A stretch of DNA of 64,000 nt from Thunnus maccoyii (lineage: Eukaryota; Chordata; Actinopteri; Scombriformes; Scombridae): the NCBI RefSeq assembly GCF_910596095.1, contig NC_056543.1, positions 21,538,542 to 21,602,541 of the forward strand, in the 5' to 3' direction. Below the pieces are notes generated by a model. That model did not search any database and was not told where the DNA came from. It saw only the letters and a program-made list of their open reading frames with translations. This document shows positions 22,551-34,852 of this stretch, piece by piece; within the stretch, counting starts at the first letter, position 1; every line of letters starts with the position of its first letter. A program made the position numbers and the translations under genes.

Positions 22551-22689
22551 GAAATGCCTTGTAGTTAACATACAGAGAGGGCAGTTTGTTTGCCAGACAT
22601 CGGCTTTATTTAAACACAACATGATTTACACTGCAGTAGTTAAATCCTCTGCACCCTTGGATGCTTTTGGCAGCGCAGGTCTATGGATG

Positions 22690-23178
22690 AAAATGCCAGC
22701 CAGTCGTGTACCAAATTGGTCCAGAATGAAATATCTTGATAAATATTGGATTGTTTTGTGTGACATTTTGTAGAGATATATTCCTGTTCCCCAGAGGATG
22801 TATCCTAATGACTTTCCTACTAGCTGCATCAGGAGGTTGAAAATGTTTTGGTGAAAAAATGTCTCTACATGATGAATTGTAAAACCTCTCTTGACTTTTC
22901 AGCTAGCACCATCGTCTGGTTAAAGATCGGCTTTGTCCAATACTTTGGTTTATGACCAAATACTTGAAGAATGAATGATATTCCCATCAGCCTCAGCTGT
23001 ACTTTGTATAGTGCTGAATGAAGGATGGTGAACATGGTAAACATTACTCTCTAAAGCATATTATTCAGCATCTTAGCATTGTGACCACGTTGCTATGCTA
23101 TTATTAACCTTTAGCTCAAAGCACTGCAGTGCCTACAGCCTCACAGACCCACTGTAGACTCTTGGTCTTGTTATATTA
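22690..23178 (+). repeat. 'Tagcgccacca' fish repeat, copy 1
   Basis: This is a long dispersed repeat recognised by ordered blocks: 'gaaatatcttgataaatatt', 'ccagaggatg', 'ctttggtttatgaccaaata', 'attcccatcagcctcagctg', 'tgtactttgt', 'gaacatggtaaacatta', 'ttagctcaaagcac', 'tgtagactcttggtcttgtt'. The same order recurs at 33150-34030, 34853-36060 (minus), 48290-48581 and 58130-58760. It has no coding capacity; class uncertain. Confidence 0.75.
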
Positions 23179-23535
23179 TGCATTACTTGAAAAATTAAAG
23201 GCTGCAAAATCTGGAAATTTTGTTTTGAGAGTGCACTATCTTTCTGGCTTTAGACATCACAGTGCGGGAAATAGTCTGAGTCTTTTTTATCTTTGGTGAT
23301 GCAATTTTAATGAAATAGTTTTTTGAGTTTTTTTTTTAACATTAATACGTTTTATAACACAGCATTAAGTAACAAAGCAATTTTCTTCAAAGAAGTCATT
23401 AAGATTGTGACTGTATTCAGAAAAACATTATTGGCTCTATGCAAAATGACCACAATATAACAGCTCTTTGTTTTATCTGCTCAGTGAAGAGGAGGAAAGT
23501 CTTTCTTTGCATTCCTCTGAGAGATTTGTCTTAAG

Positions 23536-23609
23536 GCGTGTTGTGTTGTGTTGTATTGTGTTGTGTTGTGTTGTGTTGTGTTGTGTTGTGTTGTGTTGTG
23601 TTGTGTTGT
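23536..23609. repeat. (GTGTT)n pentanucleotide microsatellite
   Basis: About 15 tandem GTGTT units with one A substitution, near 23554 (tgttgtattg). Unlike the CA tracts elsewhere it is a pentamer array, likely polymorphic. Confidence 0.95.
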
Positions 23610-26600
23610 AAGGGATGAAAAAAAAATGTTTCAAGGTCAGAACACTGAACCTGCGTGAAGTCATCGCTGACCACCTGCTCTAACTGTCTTTCTCCTTTTC
23701 CCCTTAAAATCCTGAGCTGCTTTTCTCTCTCTGGCAGTCTTTTATTCCACCGGTCACACCCAAAAACACAAGCAAGCAAACCAATAATCTCTTTTCCATC
23801 TCCGGTTCAGCAGTTTTCTGCTGGTGTGTGTGGGGGAGTGGCAGCCTCTTCCTGATCCCACGCTGCCCTTTCCTCTTAATTAGCGGGTGAAATGACACAA
23901 ACAACCTATCAATGCAAGGACAATAAGCAGCATTCAGATAAGAATGATGCAGGAGGGTTCAGTGAAGGTGAAAACCAACGAGCAGAGGAGAGGAGTGCCG
24001 TGCGTGAAAGGGAGCACATCTGACAGGATAAGGTTTTTACAGGCACTAACTCTGTTGGTTTGTTTTTCCTATTTTCTGCTCCATTGAGCCCTGCGGGAAA
24101 CTGAGAGGTGTGCAGGCGTGATAGGTTGTTAGTGATGAGGGCTCCTCTGAGAATTGTAATCTTATAGTGGCTGTGACATGTGTGCTCCATGGCTGTAAGG
24201 GCAGCATTTTAAATGTTAGTCATGGTTGGGCAGGAATTGCCTTAAACAGTGGTGGTGGTGAAAAGGTTCGTATGCTAAAAAAGAACACTGAAAGATAACA
24301 TTACAGTCTGCGTTTGTGTCCACTGGTTTGTTATTTCCACATTTATGAAAAATTCAAATAAAAAGCTTGTTAGATCGTCAAACAGCGTTTTTAACCTCCT
24401 CACCATGTTGGAATTGGTGGTGGCTGCAGGCGTCAGTAGACTTCAGTGGACAAGCTGCCATTACTGCAGTTGCACCACACTTATAACACTGTAATGTACG
24501 TAAAGAATTTCACTTTCAAAGCACAAGAGAAACTATCCAGGTAGTCCTGTAGAACCAGTTATATGTTGAAAATATAGACATCAAATGCCATTAAAACGAA
24601 GGTTACAATCTACAAAATTTGAACTCAAAATAATTTAATCCAGATTTAACTAGTCGTCTTTTCTGAGCTGTTATCAGCTGCTCCAACAGTAAACTCAGAC
24701 TTTGGAAAAAGACAAAATGTAAAAGTGAAGGGCCTCTGCTCCATAAAATAAATTTTACTTTCATAAATGTCCATCAAATCCTCATGTTTTCGGTCATATT
24801 TTGAGCAGTATGCCAACTAAGGGACCACTACAGATGAAGCAACCAGCACTCCGCTGATCTCTCACTATCTGTGTATCAGTGTTACGTTTCCTGGCCGAAA
24901 AAAAAATCGTGAAGTTTGATGATTTCAATCGTAAGCTAGCAAGTGATATCTGCTGAGTTGAATTAGTTACTTCACACAGCACTTTCACATCCAGACTGTG
25001 GAGGTCAGACAGAGGCAGTGCGTTCATGTTATTTTTTCCCAAATCATGCGTCATAACTGATGTCACACTAGTGTTTTAAGACTGTCGATAGTGATTATCT
25101 CAGTCATCTGCGCTTTCGCTGTCACTGTAAATGTGTTCTGTTTAACTCTAATTGTGGCACTTACCACAACAAAACAATCAGCCGATTCGTCTATAGCTCG
25201 AGGCAAACTAGATCGTACAATGTGTTGTGTGCCTAAAGGCAAAAGTAATTATAGTTGCTGCTCCAGACGACACACACATTTGAAGGCGATGTATAAATCT
25301 GCAAAATTAATCTGATCTCAAAATAGAGCGGGGCAGGGACAATAATTTGGATTGGACAGGTTTCATTTATAGTGTTCGGTTTTACACGCGAAAAGTGATG
25401 GAAGTAGTTGTCTATAGTATGAAAAAACAGAGCTCAAAAGATAAAAATCAAATCCTGTTGTTCCTGCTGACCAGCATAGTTGACTCATTTGACACTTTTT
25501 GTACGTTTCCAAACCCGACAATCAAACAATCACACCCACTTGATGCCATGATTGGCCAGTGTGGAGGTGACAAAGTACGCAGGTGTTGTACTTCTCTCTC
25601 AACCTCGCTTTTGTCATTCTCCACTCAACACTTTCAGATGTGTGTATGAGCTAATTCTCAAGCTCACCCGGCCTTTACAAACTTGTCTTTCTCTCCTGTA
25701 TTCGCACTTGTCCTCAGTGCAAGCATGAAAATTTGTGTACAGCCAGTTAAAAGATGACATCGAGCCATCTGCTGCAAGATGACATCACCACCCTCGCTGT
25801 AGACTCACAATCAGAGAAAAAAGGCCAAAACTGGCGAGGAAAAGAATGCTAGTCACCATAATGCAAAGTGTCAGGCTTGACGGAGGTGAGTTATTCATAT
25901 TGGTGTCTAATGTTGCTTCATTACCTTTGAGGCGTCCAACTAATTAAGGTTTCAAATTGGATTCTGATTGGCAAACCATGATGGGTTGTTTCTCAGCAGA
26001 GGCACTAACATGCAGAGAGAGATGAAGATGGAGAGAGTGACGGATATGTGCGCCAACAGGTCTTTGCTTGATTGGCAATGACATGAACAGTGTGTCTGAA
26101 AGGTCTCAAGGCAGTGGGAGGGGGTCATTACTGCACTGCAGTGGTGCAGATATGTTATCTGCCCTGAGGTGATGTGTGTCTGTCGGAGTGAGACTAAGAG
26201 TCCAAGAAAAAGAGAGAATGACAACAAGGTCACCCATTAATGAAAAGTACACACAGGCAAGGATACTTTCCACTCGGATAAACATGTCATGTATCACTGA
26301 ATGTGCCATCGCTTCCTCGCCCAAATCCGTCCTGTGCCTCTTCCCAGAATCCTCTCCAGTCTCCTCCAACATGCCAGATCTCATCTCTAGCTGTCTGTGG
26401 AGACGATGGCTGCCTATTGATTTCACCTTGCTGTGAACACAGGTCCACATCCGACCTCAGGAAGTGGATTACATGCAGGGAGATACACAGCTCAGATAAC
26501 GGGATAAATCTTATTTGCTTCATTTCCTTTAAATTGAGATAAGCTGAGTGAGCTAGAAACCATTTTGAGATACAACAGCATCCTTTGTAAGAATCTGCAG

Positions 26601-27239
26601 CTTGTGTAGAATTATAAAAGACATGAAGCATGAGGAAGATGTGTGTGCTGCTTTATAAAGACCAGTCTCCGCCTGTTGACAGGGTTGTACTGTCACTACT
26701 GGTAAATTTGATTGGCTTGGCTCTCTGGGTTTTATGTGAAGAAATCCATCTCAATGGCTTTGTGCTTCATCTCATCCCCTTACTTAGAACTGCAATTGAA
26801 TTTTAAGTCTATTGAGCGTTGCTGTGCTTTGATCATCGCCACATCTGTCATTGTTGGGAAATTTCCCCGTAGAATTACTCCTTGTATAAAAGAGTTAGGC
26901 CATTTAACAACCTGCTCGGCTTTAAAATCCAGTTTGTTCTGCTGTCTTGTGTGCTCCCTCCTTTCACTAGAGGCAGTGGGCAAGTAAAAACGATGTGTGC
27001 GTTCCCATTTACACACAGTTTTAAAGACTTTATTAGTGTGGAGTTAATGAGGGAGGGATGGTGACAAAGATAATATTACAGATCAGAACATTAGCAGTAA
27101 ACAAAGAAATACATCAGTGGAGTAAATCATCATTATTCTCCCTTCAATGCTTTTCGGTGCTTAGTAAACATATGATGTAATGTAAATCAAAAACGATGAA
27201 AACAACTTATTAAGCATTTAAACTAATCAATGAATTTAG

Positions 27240-27425
27240 GGTTGCAGCTTACGATTATTTTCATCATCGATTCATTTATTTATTCATTCGACTTACAATG
27301 ACATAAAGTAGAGAAAACCTGAAATAAAAGAATGTTTTTGCTCGATAAATTACAATTTATTGATGATCAAAATAGTTGCTAATATATTTTCTGTTGATTG
27401 ACTCGTCAATGAATCTCTAACTGGA
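27240..27425. repeat. Decayed TAATCGATTAAT-type TIR element
   Basis: Starts GGGTTGCAGCTTACGATTAT and ends near GATTGACTCGTCAATGAATC, echoing the ends of the element at 9223-9487; 'gatgatcaaaatagttgcta' is the family's sub-terminal block. Confidence 0.55.
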
Positions 27426-27583
27426 ACACAAAATACGCCATTAAACACTCAAACTGACCAATGAAATACTAACCAAATAAAGTGAGTCTATTAAAGTGAC
27501 AGTGAAGTACTTTTCTCTACTTTCCTAGGTTATTTATTTGTTTACTGCTTGAGGGTAAAGTGGTTTGTAAGATACTGAACCCT

Positions 27584-27715
27584 GATGGCTGTGCCATCAT
27601 TTTATGAATGTGTGTGTGAATGGGTGAATGTGGCTTGTAGTGTAAAAAGCACTTTGAGTGGTCAGAGGACTAGAAAGCTGCTATATAAGTGCAGTCCATT
27701 TATTTACCATTTATA
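27584..27715 (+). repeat. 3' part of a tRNA-like SINE family
   Basis: Contains 'gaatgggtgaatgtggcttg', 'agcactttgagtggtcagag', 'tatataagtgcagtccattt', the 3' body of a fish repeat whose 5' head (ctgtggctcagatggtggag) is seen at 34726-34850. Confidence 0.5.
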
Positions 27716-30700
27716 TAACGTTCACATCACGTGGGATGGATGGGAGAGATGGGAAAGATTCACATTTATGCAGTGAGCATTCATATCATCTGACAACTGA
27801 AAATGGTTGTATGATTTGTTCATGCGCTGCCTTAAAACACTCTGCATTGACGATAAAACACTATACACATTAAATTTGGGTTTAATACTGACTATTGGTT
27901 TGCCTTTTGATGCACTTAAGTCATAGTTAGCGTCATGTTATCTTGTCATAATGGCTTGGATGTTTACATGAACAATTACAAACTAGTGCTCTATAGTGAC
28001 ATAAATGTGGCATATGCATGGATGTTGGGTGATGTGCAGACTTGTGATGTCACAGGTCTATTGTACATGGTGTCAAGAAATCAACCTTTACTAGTTATAG
28101 TAGAACTACAAGAGCAGAGTATGTTATATTCTCTGGTGTAAGCAGCTGTGAAGTGTACCGTTATTGATCATTGTTGATGAATTATTGATGTTTTCTACTC
28201 TCAGAGCATGCCTGCCACTGTGTGTGTGCACCATATAAAATCCTGTGTTGGCTGGCCGGCAGGATGTTTCTCTGGCTGAGTTGCATTGACCTGCTGTTTA
28301 GTGGTCACCAGAGATGCTCTCTGCCATTCATGATCACTGTCTACCGGCGTCTGTGTCGCATTATTAATGCAGGAAGAAACCGTACAGCATCCTGTGGTTT
28401 ACCACAGTGGCATTTAAGGCTAATACATGAAAACAAAAGAGCAGAGCCGCAGTACATTACAGACTGCAGGTCCCACCAACTTTCAACTGGAAGAAAACCC
28501 TCTATAGACAGAATAATAGTTGATAGACTCCTGCAGCTGTCGGTTACATGGTACTGGCAATTAGTATAATTTATTAATGATCTGGACTCACTGCTCTTCA
28601 TAGTCACCTCTGTGCGCATTGTGTGGTAGTGTTCATGCTAGAAAATGAAAGCGCCAGGGGAAATTATCCAGAAAACGCCAGCCTCCCATGAGATTAAAGA
28701 TCTGCTGATACAAGGTGAAGGAGCTACTGTATGATTTATTTACTATCTTAAAGGCGAAAGAGGTCTCTCACATCAAAGATCTGTGCTGCTCCTCGCTGAA
28801 ATAACAAGGCTAAAGCTGAAGTCGAAGCTGGTGAATTTGAAGACGATGGGGCTGACCCACATTTCTGTAAAAAATACACAACGCACCATAAAATGTTCTC
28901 TCAGCCTCAGTCACCCCACTTTAACTCTCTCATAGAAAGGTTTCATAACCGCATTCACATGTTGCGTAAAGTGTGTGATGCATTCAAAGCTTCTGCATAA
29001 AGTTGATATTGCTGCTCTGCTGCTGAGATCCCACTGAAGTTCAGGAGTGAAAAGTGAACAAGAGGAGAGAGAAATATGAGCTGAGTGCAGGTGATGTCAG
29101 GAAAAAACACACGTTTCTATATAGCCTGGGCAATAATTCAATGTTGCATTTTATCAAATTTTATCAAAATTGTACCATGATGATTATCATGATATAGTTT
29201 ATCAATTCTGCCGTCCAAATTAATAATTTAACCAAGCTGTGATTTTAAAAAAGTAACTAAATGAGCCATTTTAGCCTTTAATTTTCCATCTAGCGCCACC
29301 ATTAGGTCAAATATCTACTAAACTGATGACATTCACATAAGACTCAGCTGTACTTTGATGATTGAAAGCTCCAGAACAGTCCAGAACAATGGACCTGGTG
29401 AGAATGCTTTCTCAGTATGAATGTGTGATTGTGACTACATTAGCTATATTGTGATATATATTGATATCAGAAAGTATCGATATGAATATTATGGCCAGTG
29501 GATTTGTAGATTATGAATGAACTATGAAGTGTGAAACTATAGGCAGGAATGTGTATTGCGTGTTTCATGTGTTTATGTGCGTGCATGAGAACAAACTCAT
29601 AAAAACATTGCTGCATAGCACTACTAGTGATCAAAAACTCCACCTTTAAACAACTTTGTAGAGCTGAATATAGTCTATGATAGCTGTGTTTTTTCATGGT
29701 GGAGAAGATTTGGCACTCGTTTCCTTTGCTCAGTCATACCATAATTTAATTTGGGAATGTTGAATGAAACAAAAAGACATAGAGAGATCGGGCAGTTAGC
29801 TCATTTGCTACTAAACTTTGTGAGTAAACCTGGATGTGGGTGTACACTCAGACAAATATCAACTTAATGCTCAAGTAACTAAACCACATTCACAAAGACT
29901 GTGTTGAATTCTAGTTACAGTAGCAGCATATTCAAGCATCAAGAGGTCTAAGCATCACACTGATTTTTTTTTTTTATTAGATCACATTTACACAACACGA
30001 GGCAACAAATAGCCCAGATATCTGTTGTTCAAGTCACAGGAGCACCGATGAGCAAAACAATTTAGCCAGAAGGGAACACTCTTATATGCTAAGTTGAGAT
30101 GCTGAAGAACAGCAGAATAAATAAAAAAATAAATTTTGGCTTCAAAGAATCAGTACTAAATAAATAAGACTGCATTTTAAAGGGACAGCATGATTTTATA
30201 TTTTATTTATTTTCAACAAATTCCATGTGAAGAAGATACTCTCTGACTTCTTTATCCTGTCTGTGGCTCTCAAGCCCTTTGGTTTCTGCTGAAGATGTAG
30301 ATCACAGAAATGTAGTTTCAGTTTTTAACAACAGGCTCAGTAGTTTCCTAAAACAGCTGGACACTGCAGGTTTTAGCAAACATCACATTAACAGGAGTAA
30401 ATGGTGCATTTGTTCAGGACTATTTTCAAACATTTGGTGCTCTAGCCAAGGCAATAAAACTATTTGTTTTGTTTCCAGTGGGCAACCTCTACTTCTTCTA
30501 CTCTGTTTATTGGCAGATTATTTAAGCCTATATCGCCATCTACTGATGAAAGTATGTGTTACGTAGCCTAGTTTGTTAGCTTCAAACCAGTTGATGGAAA
30601 CGCACCTAATTCGCATTTTCCTTTTTGCGACATTTCAAAAATTTGCTTAAAATTATCTTGTGAATCTAATGGAAACACGGCTAATGACTCGTGCAACGCT

Positions 30701-31139
30701 AACGGTGGGCAGAAGCTAAAGATTACGATGTTAAGAAAACTGATTTTACAATCTACAGTGTGAGTCAGTTCGGTTTTCTAGGTCTAGGTCTCTTTTCAAG
30801 GTCACTTTTGAGGGAATTCAGCAACTATGGTGCAGCTTTTGTGTATAACCTCAGTGATGAAGTGCTTGGAATTCATTACAGCTCTGATTTGCCTCTAATG
30901 AAGTTGAAATAATTGAAACGAGTGGTCATAATATAAACCTATAAGAACGTTACATTATCCTGGACAGTCCTGAGTTTCTCTGTTCAGTGATATTGAGGAA
31001 ATAATTTAAAGAAAATTTTAAATGGGAATACAGAATGGAGAAAACACGTCTGGAACCAGCGGCCCCTCTCACTTCACAACTCTATTGTAACGATGTGACT
31101 TATTGGTATATTTTTTAATGAACTACAGTGCCCGTGTTC

Positions 31140-31375
31140 ATTGTAATGAAGGACCATGTCAACCAGTACAACAGTGTGGTTCACTGATGTATTTTTAAAA
31201 GTTTTTGAACAATGGGGTTTTACAGCACTGAGGAATAAACTATATCAGGCTTTAGATACACAGACAGTACTTGTGTATTAGGATCAGTTCACTGTTGGTT
31301 TTGTCTTTTCATGGGATTTGTTGAAGAATAAGGAAAATATAGAATATCACTGACTTATCTTTTAAAGCCCCCCTC
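31140..31375. repeat. Right half of the fold-back repeat seen at 37.3 and 56.2 kb
   Basis: Blocks 'tatatcaggctttagataca', 'cagtacttgtgtattaggat', 'cactgttggttttgtctttt' match the right arm of the element at 37329-38127. No left arm is found, so this is a solo half or truncated copy. Confidence 0.6.
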
Positions 31376-31619
31376 AGCTGCCATGTCTGACAGGGCCTCT
31401 ATTTGCAGAGTGCATCCATCCAAAGCCAAACATAACCCAGTGTATCAAGTACAAACCAAGACCCTTTTTCAAAGTCAGAATGTAATAAAAGTAAATGAAT
31501 CATTTTGCACTGATTTTCCCCTTAAAACTATTTGCATGTGAAGGTTTTCTTTCTGGAAGAACATCCTTGTATCCAACTACACACAGTTCAGGACTGAGTT
31601 GAAAGTACATGGCCTTGGT

Positions 31620-32145
31620 TTATGACTTCAAATCAAGTGGCAACCTCCGGGGCTGAAAAATGAAGCCAATGTGGAAGTACCAAAAACTGCAGTTCCTTGA
31701 ATGGCCACTTGAGGCTGGCTCCAAAAGTGAGTCAATCCTCATAGACCCCCATATTAAAATGCCCCACTTGCAGCAGAAATAAACATGTTTACAGCCTGAT
31801 ACAAAAAATAGTTTTGGTCTCTATAGCTAATTTCCCCTTTCATGACAACTGCATGGGGTTGAATGTTTTTATAACCGTAAAGTTATGCATAGTTAAGGAC
31901 GTGGCCGCTCAGTGACAGGTCGCTAGCCACCAGGTGGCTTGTTTCAGCAACCAGGCTTCATTCGACCTACCTCAGCTCCACCTCTTTGCCCACTTTGGAT
32001 TAGCTGGGAGTCAGGTGGAGTCAGGGACTGCCAAGATGGCGACAGCCGGAGCTGCCCACTTTGAGTTTCAAAACTGCTCTTCAGGAACCATGACGTCACG
32101 GTGGCTATGTCCATATTTTTTACAGTCTATGCTTCAAACCCTGTT
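31620..32145 (+). repeat. Dispersed repeat ending 'atattttttacagtctatg'
   Basis: Contains 'gacttcaaatcaagtggcaa', 'cactttgagtttcaaaactg', 'ctcttcaggaaccatgacgt' and the terminal 'tccatattttttacagtcta', a text known from many teleost introns. It is non-coding; boundaries approximate. Confidence 0.5.
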
Positions 32146-33149
32146 TTGTTTTGTCAGCCATTTGTGTTCTCCTGTTCAGTAATGACTGTATTTTATGTTT
32201 ATCCCGTGTCCATTTCTCATCCATGTATCCTTTGCTTTTCTGCCAACCGGAGCCCAACTGTTCTCAGCACACCTGTGGTCTTTAATTGGCAGATTGATTC
32301 TGCTGTCTGTAAACCCGGCCACCTGCAGAAAACACCAAACTAGTGAAATGCCACAGAGTTATAAAACACCAAGAATAACACAATGTGGCTTTGTGGCCAG
32401 ATGTCCCCAGTAAAGCATAGACCCTGCGGCAAATGATCCATTATATGCTTGAACAACATGAATTGTGAAAGGCGAAAAAGATGAAAACCTTCCCCGCACT
32501 ATGTTGAGAAAGCAGTGAGTCAGCGAGCATTCCTTGAAGCTACATTATTAGTGCAGAGCTGAGAAGTGAGTGTATTTCCTCTGTTCAGAAGCCAAAGTTT
32601 AACTGTCTCCTCACTGGTGTTTACTCAGGGCAGAGTGAGCGGCAATAGGAATGTGTGTTGTGTGTACTCAGGGAGGGCTGCGTCAGGACACCACGCCTAC
32701 TGCAGCACACAGTTCAAACTCTGAGACCATGTCGTGCTCACAGCACCACTGTAAAATGATAGACACTCAGATAAATATTTGTTTCACTTTATTGATGTTG
32801 TTGACCAAGTATTAGTCATATATGCCCAATACGTCAGCATCATGTGGCACAGTTGTTTAACTACCAGAATCTTATGTGTTGTTATATTCTGCATTTTCAA
32901 CCTTCAGCTTTATAGACATTTACTTTTGATTTTTATCAGGTGAGCACATTCTTTGCAATCTTATGTTTACAGTTCAGTCTGTGGAGTAATAATGAATTGA
33001 GTTACAAACCCAGAGATCAATGACTTTAATTTCCCAGTTAGAAGATAATTGTGTTGTCTGAATGTTTGAAGAAGTGGTACGGTTGACCACTTAGTCTGGA
33101 GCTCTGTCTCACACAGCCTGTGTGTTTGTCTGAGGGTAAATAACAGTCC

Positions 33150-34030
33150 ATGCAGACTGAAATATCTCGACAACTATTGGATGGATTGCCATGAAATGTG
33201 GTTCAGATGTGCATGGTGTTCAGATGATGATCCCTAATGACCCTGGTGATCCTCTGACTTTACCTTTAGCGCCACCAGCAGGTTGATATTTTTGTGAAAT
33301 TTGGTTGACATTTGGTGAAATATCTTGACAACTCCCAATTAGTCTCCAGGCTTGACATTCAGAGCACATCACCCACATATTTAAGCTTCTACTAGCAAAG
33401 CGCTATCTTTCCTTGAAATTCACAAGACTTGCACAAATTATCTGCACACCTGCTTGCCAGTACACACAGCTACATTACATTCTTTGGCAGATGCTTGATG
33501 GTTTTGTCCAAAGACTTTTTAGTCATGTTAGTGGCATGGCTCCCAATTGGTCCACCACTTTGGTCCAGACTGAAATATCTCAACATCTACTGGATGGATT
33601 ACCGTGAAATGTGGTACAGACATCCATGCTGCAGAGAGGATGAAGCCTACTAACTTTGGTGATCCCCTGACTTTTCTCTAGCACCACCATGAGGTTGACA
33701 TATGTCGTTTTGAGTAAAATGTCTCAACGACTATGGATGGACTGCCTTAAAATATTCTCCTCAGAATGATCTGTAATTACTTTGGTTTACGACCAAATAT
33801 CTACAAAACTAGTGACATTCCCCTCAGACCCAGCTGTACTTTGTGTTAAGTGCTAATTAGCAAATATCAGCATGCTAACATGCTAAAATAAGAGGATGAA
33901 AATGATAAACATCAGCTACACACCATCATGTTAGTGCATGTTATTACAGTAGGCTATGCTAATTTAGTTCAAAGCACCACTGTAGTGCCACTAACATGTC
34001 CGTAGACTCCACTTGCTCCACTATTCACAG
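33150..34030 (+). repeat. 'Tagcgccacca' fish repeat, copies 2 and 3 in tandem
   Basis: Two successive partial copies in the same orientation: 33150-33320 (tgaaatatctcgacaactat ... tttagcgccaccagcaggtt) and 33530-34030 (ctgaaatatctcaacatcta ... cagctgtactttgtgttaag ... tttagttcaaagcaccactg). The interval carries a fragment related to 13660-13760. Confidence 0.7.
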
Positions 34031-34725
34031 TAAGTTTCAGTCTTCTAAATGTAACGTATCTGTAAATCGTCATTATTTCCTCTATTAAATCCCTACCTCA
34101 TGTCTTAAAGGTGGAAAATCTCTTCAATGGGTACAATGCAGCTGGAGTTCAGTTTAAAATGCTATAATCACTGATGTCACGATGTGCCTTTGGCTGCAAA
34201 TGAAGCTGAGATGATGTCTGCCGGTTCATTAGTGCTAATTCATGTAAAGTGAAGGCAAGAGGCGAGAGAAGAAAGAGGATGAAAGAGACGGTAATGAATA
34301 AGGACTGAAGGAGGTTGGTGTGGGCTTGTGCAGATCCCTCCACTCCATTCAATTTTGATTTCGCAACTTCATTTACACGTACGCTGACAGAATCTTGTCC
34401 TCTCCTCAGTGACTCATATAAGCCTGTATGTATTAGTTTCTAATCTTCTTGGTTGGTTTTATTGACAGCATGGAAAGCTATTTTTTGTGCAAATCAAGTT
34501 ATTCACAACAGTTTACTTGATCAGGCACCGCAGCTAGATGGTAATCTAGTTTGCGTGTGACTGATTTTCATATTCAGTGTGTGTGTGTATGTTTATTTTC
34601 AGCATTCAAAGCACATCATTTGAAAAAAGTCATGGCCACTTAATGTTTTCACAGCGCAGCTTGGAGTGACATTTCCATTGTTTTAAACTGTTGGACCATT
34701 TATCTTAATCAAGGCTGCTGTGGCT

Positions 34726-34850
34726 CAGATGGTGGAGCCATTAATTGTAGGGTTGGTGGTTTGATTGCCAGCTCCTCCCAACCATACTGTATATCACAGT
34801 GTGCTCGAGCAAGACACTGAATCTAACAAACTGAGGTTAGTGGCTCTGTG
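34726..34850 (+). mobile_element. tRNA-like SINE head
   Basis: 'Ctgtggctcagatggtggag' resembles box A and 'ggttggtggtttgattgcc' resembles box B. They are followed by 'gctcgagcaagacactgaat', the body of a fish SINE-like family. Truncated at its 3' end; the matching 3' body is at 27584-27715. Confidence 0.5.
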
Positions 34851-34852
34851 AG

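Noticed and set aside
23536..23609. A CRISPR-like repeat array
   Set aside because: The units are 5 bp with no spacers; it is a microsatellite in a vertebrate genome.
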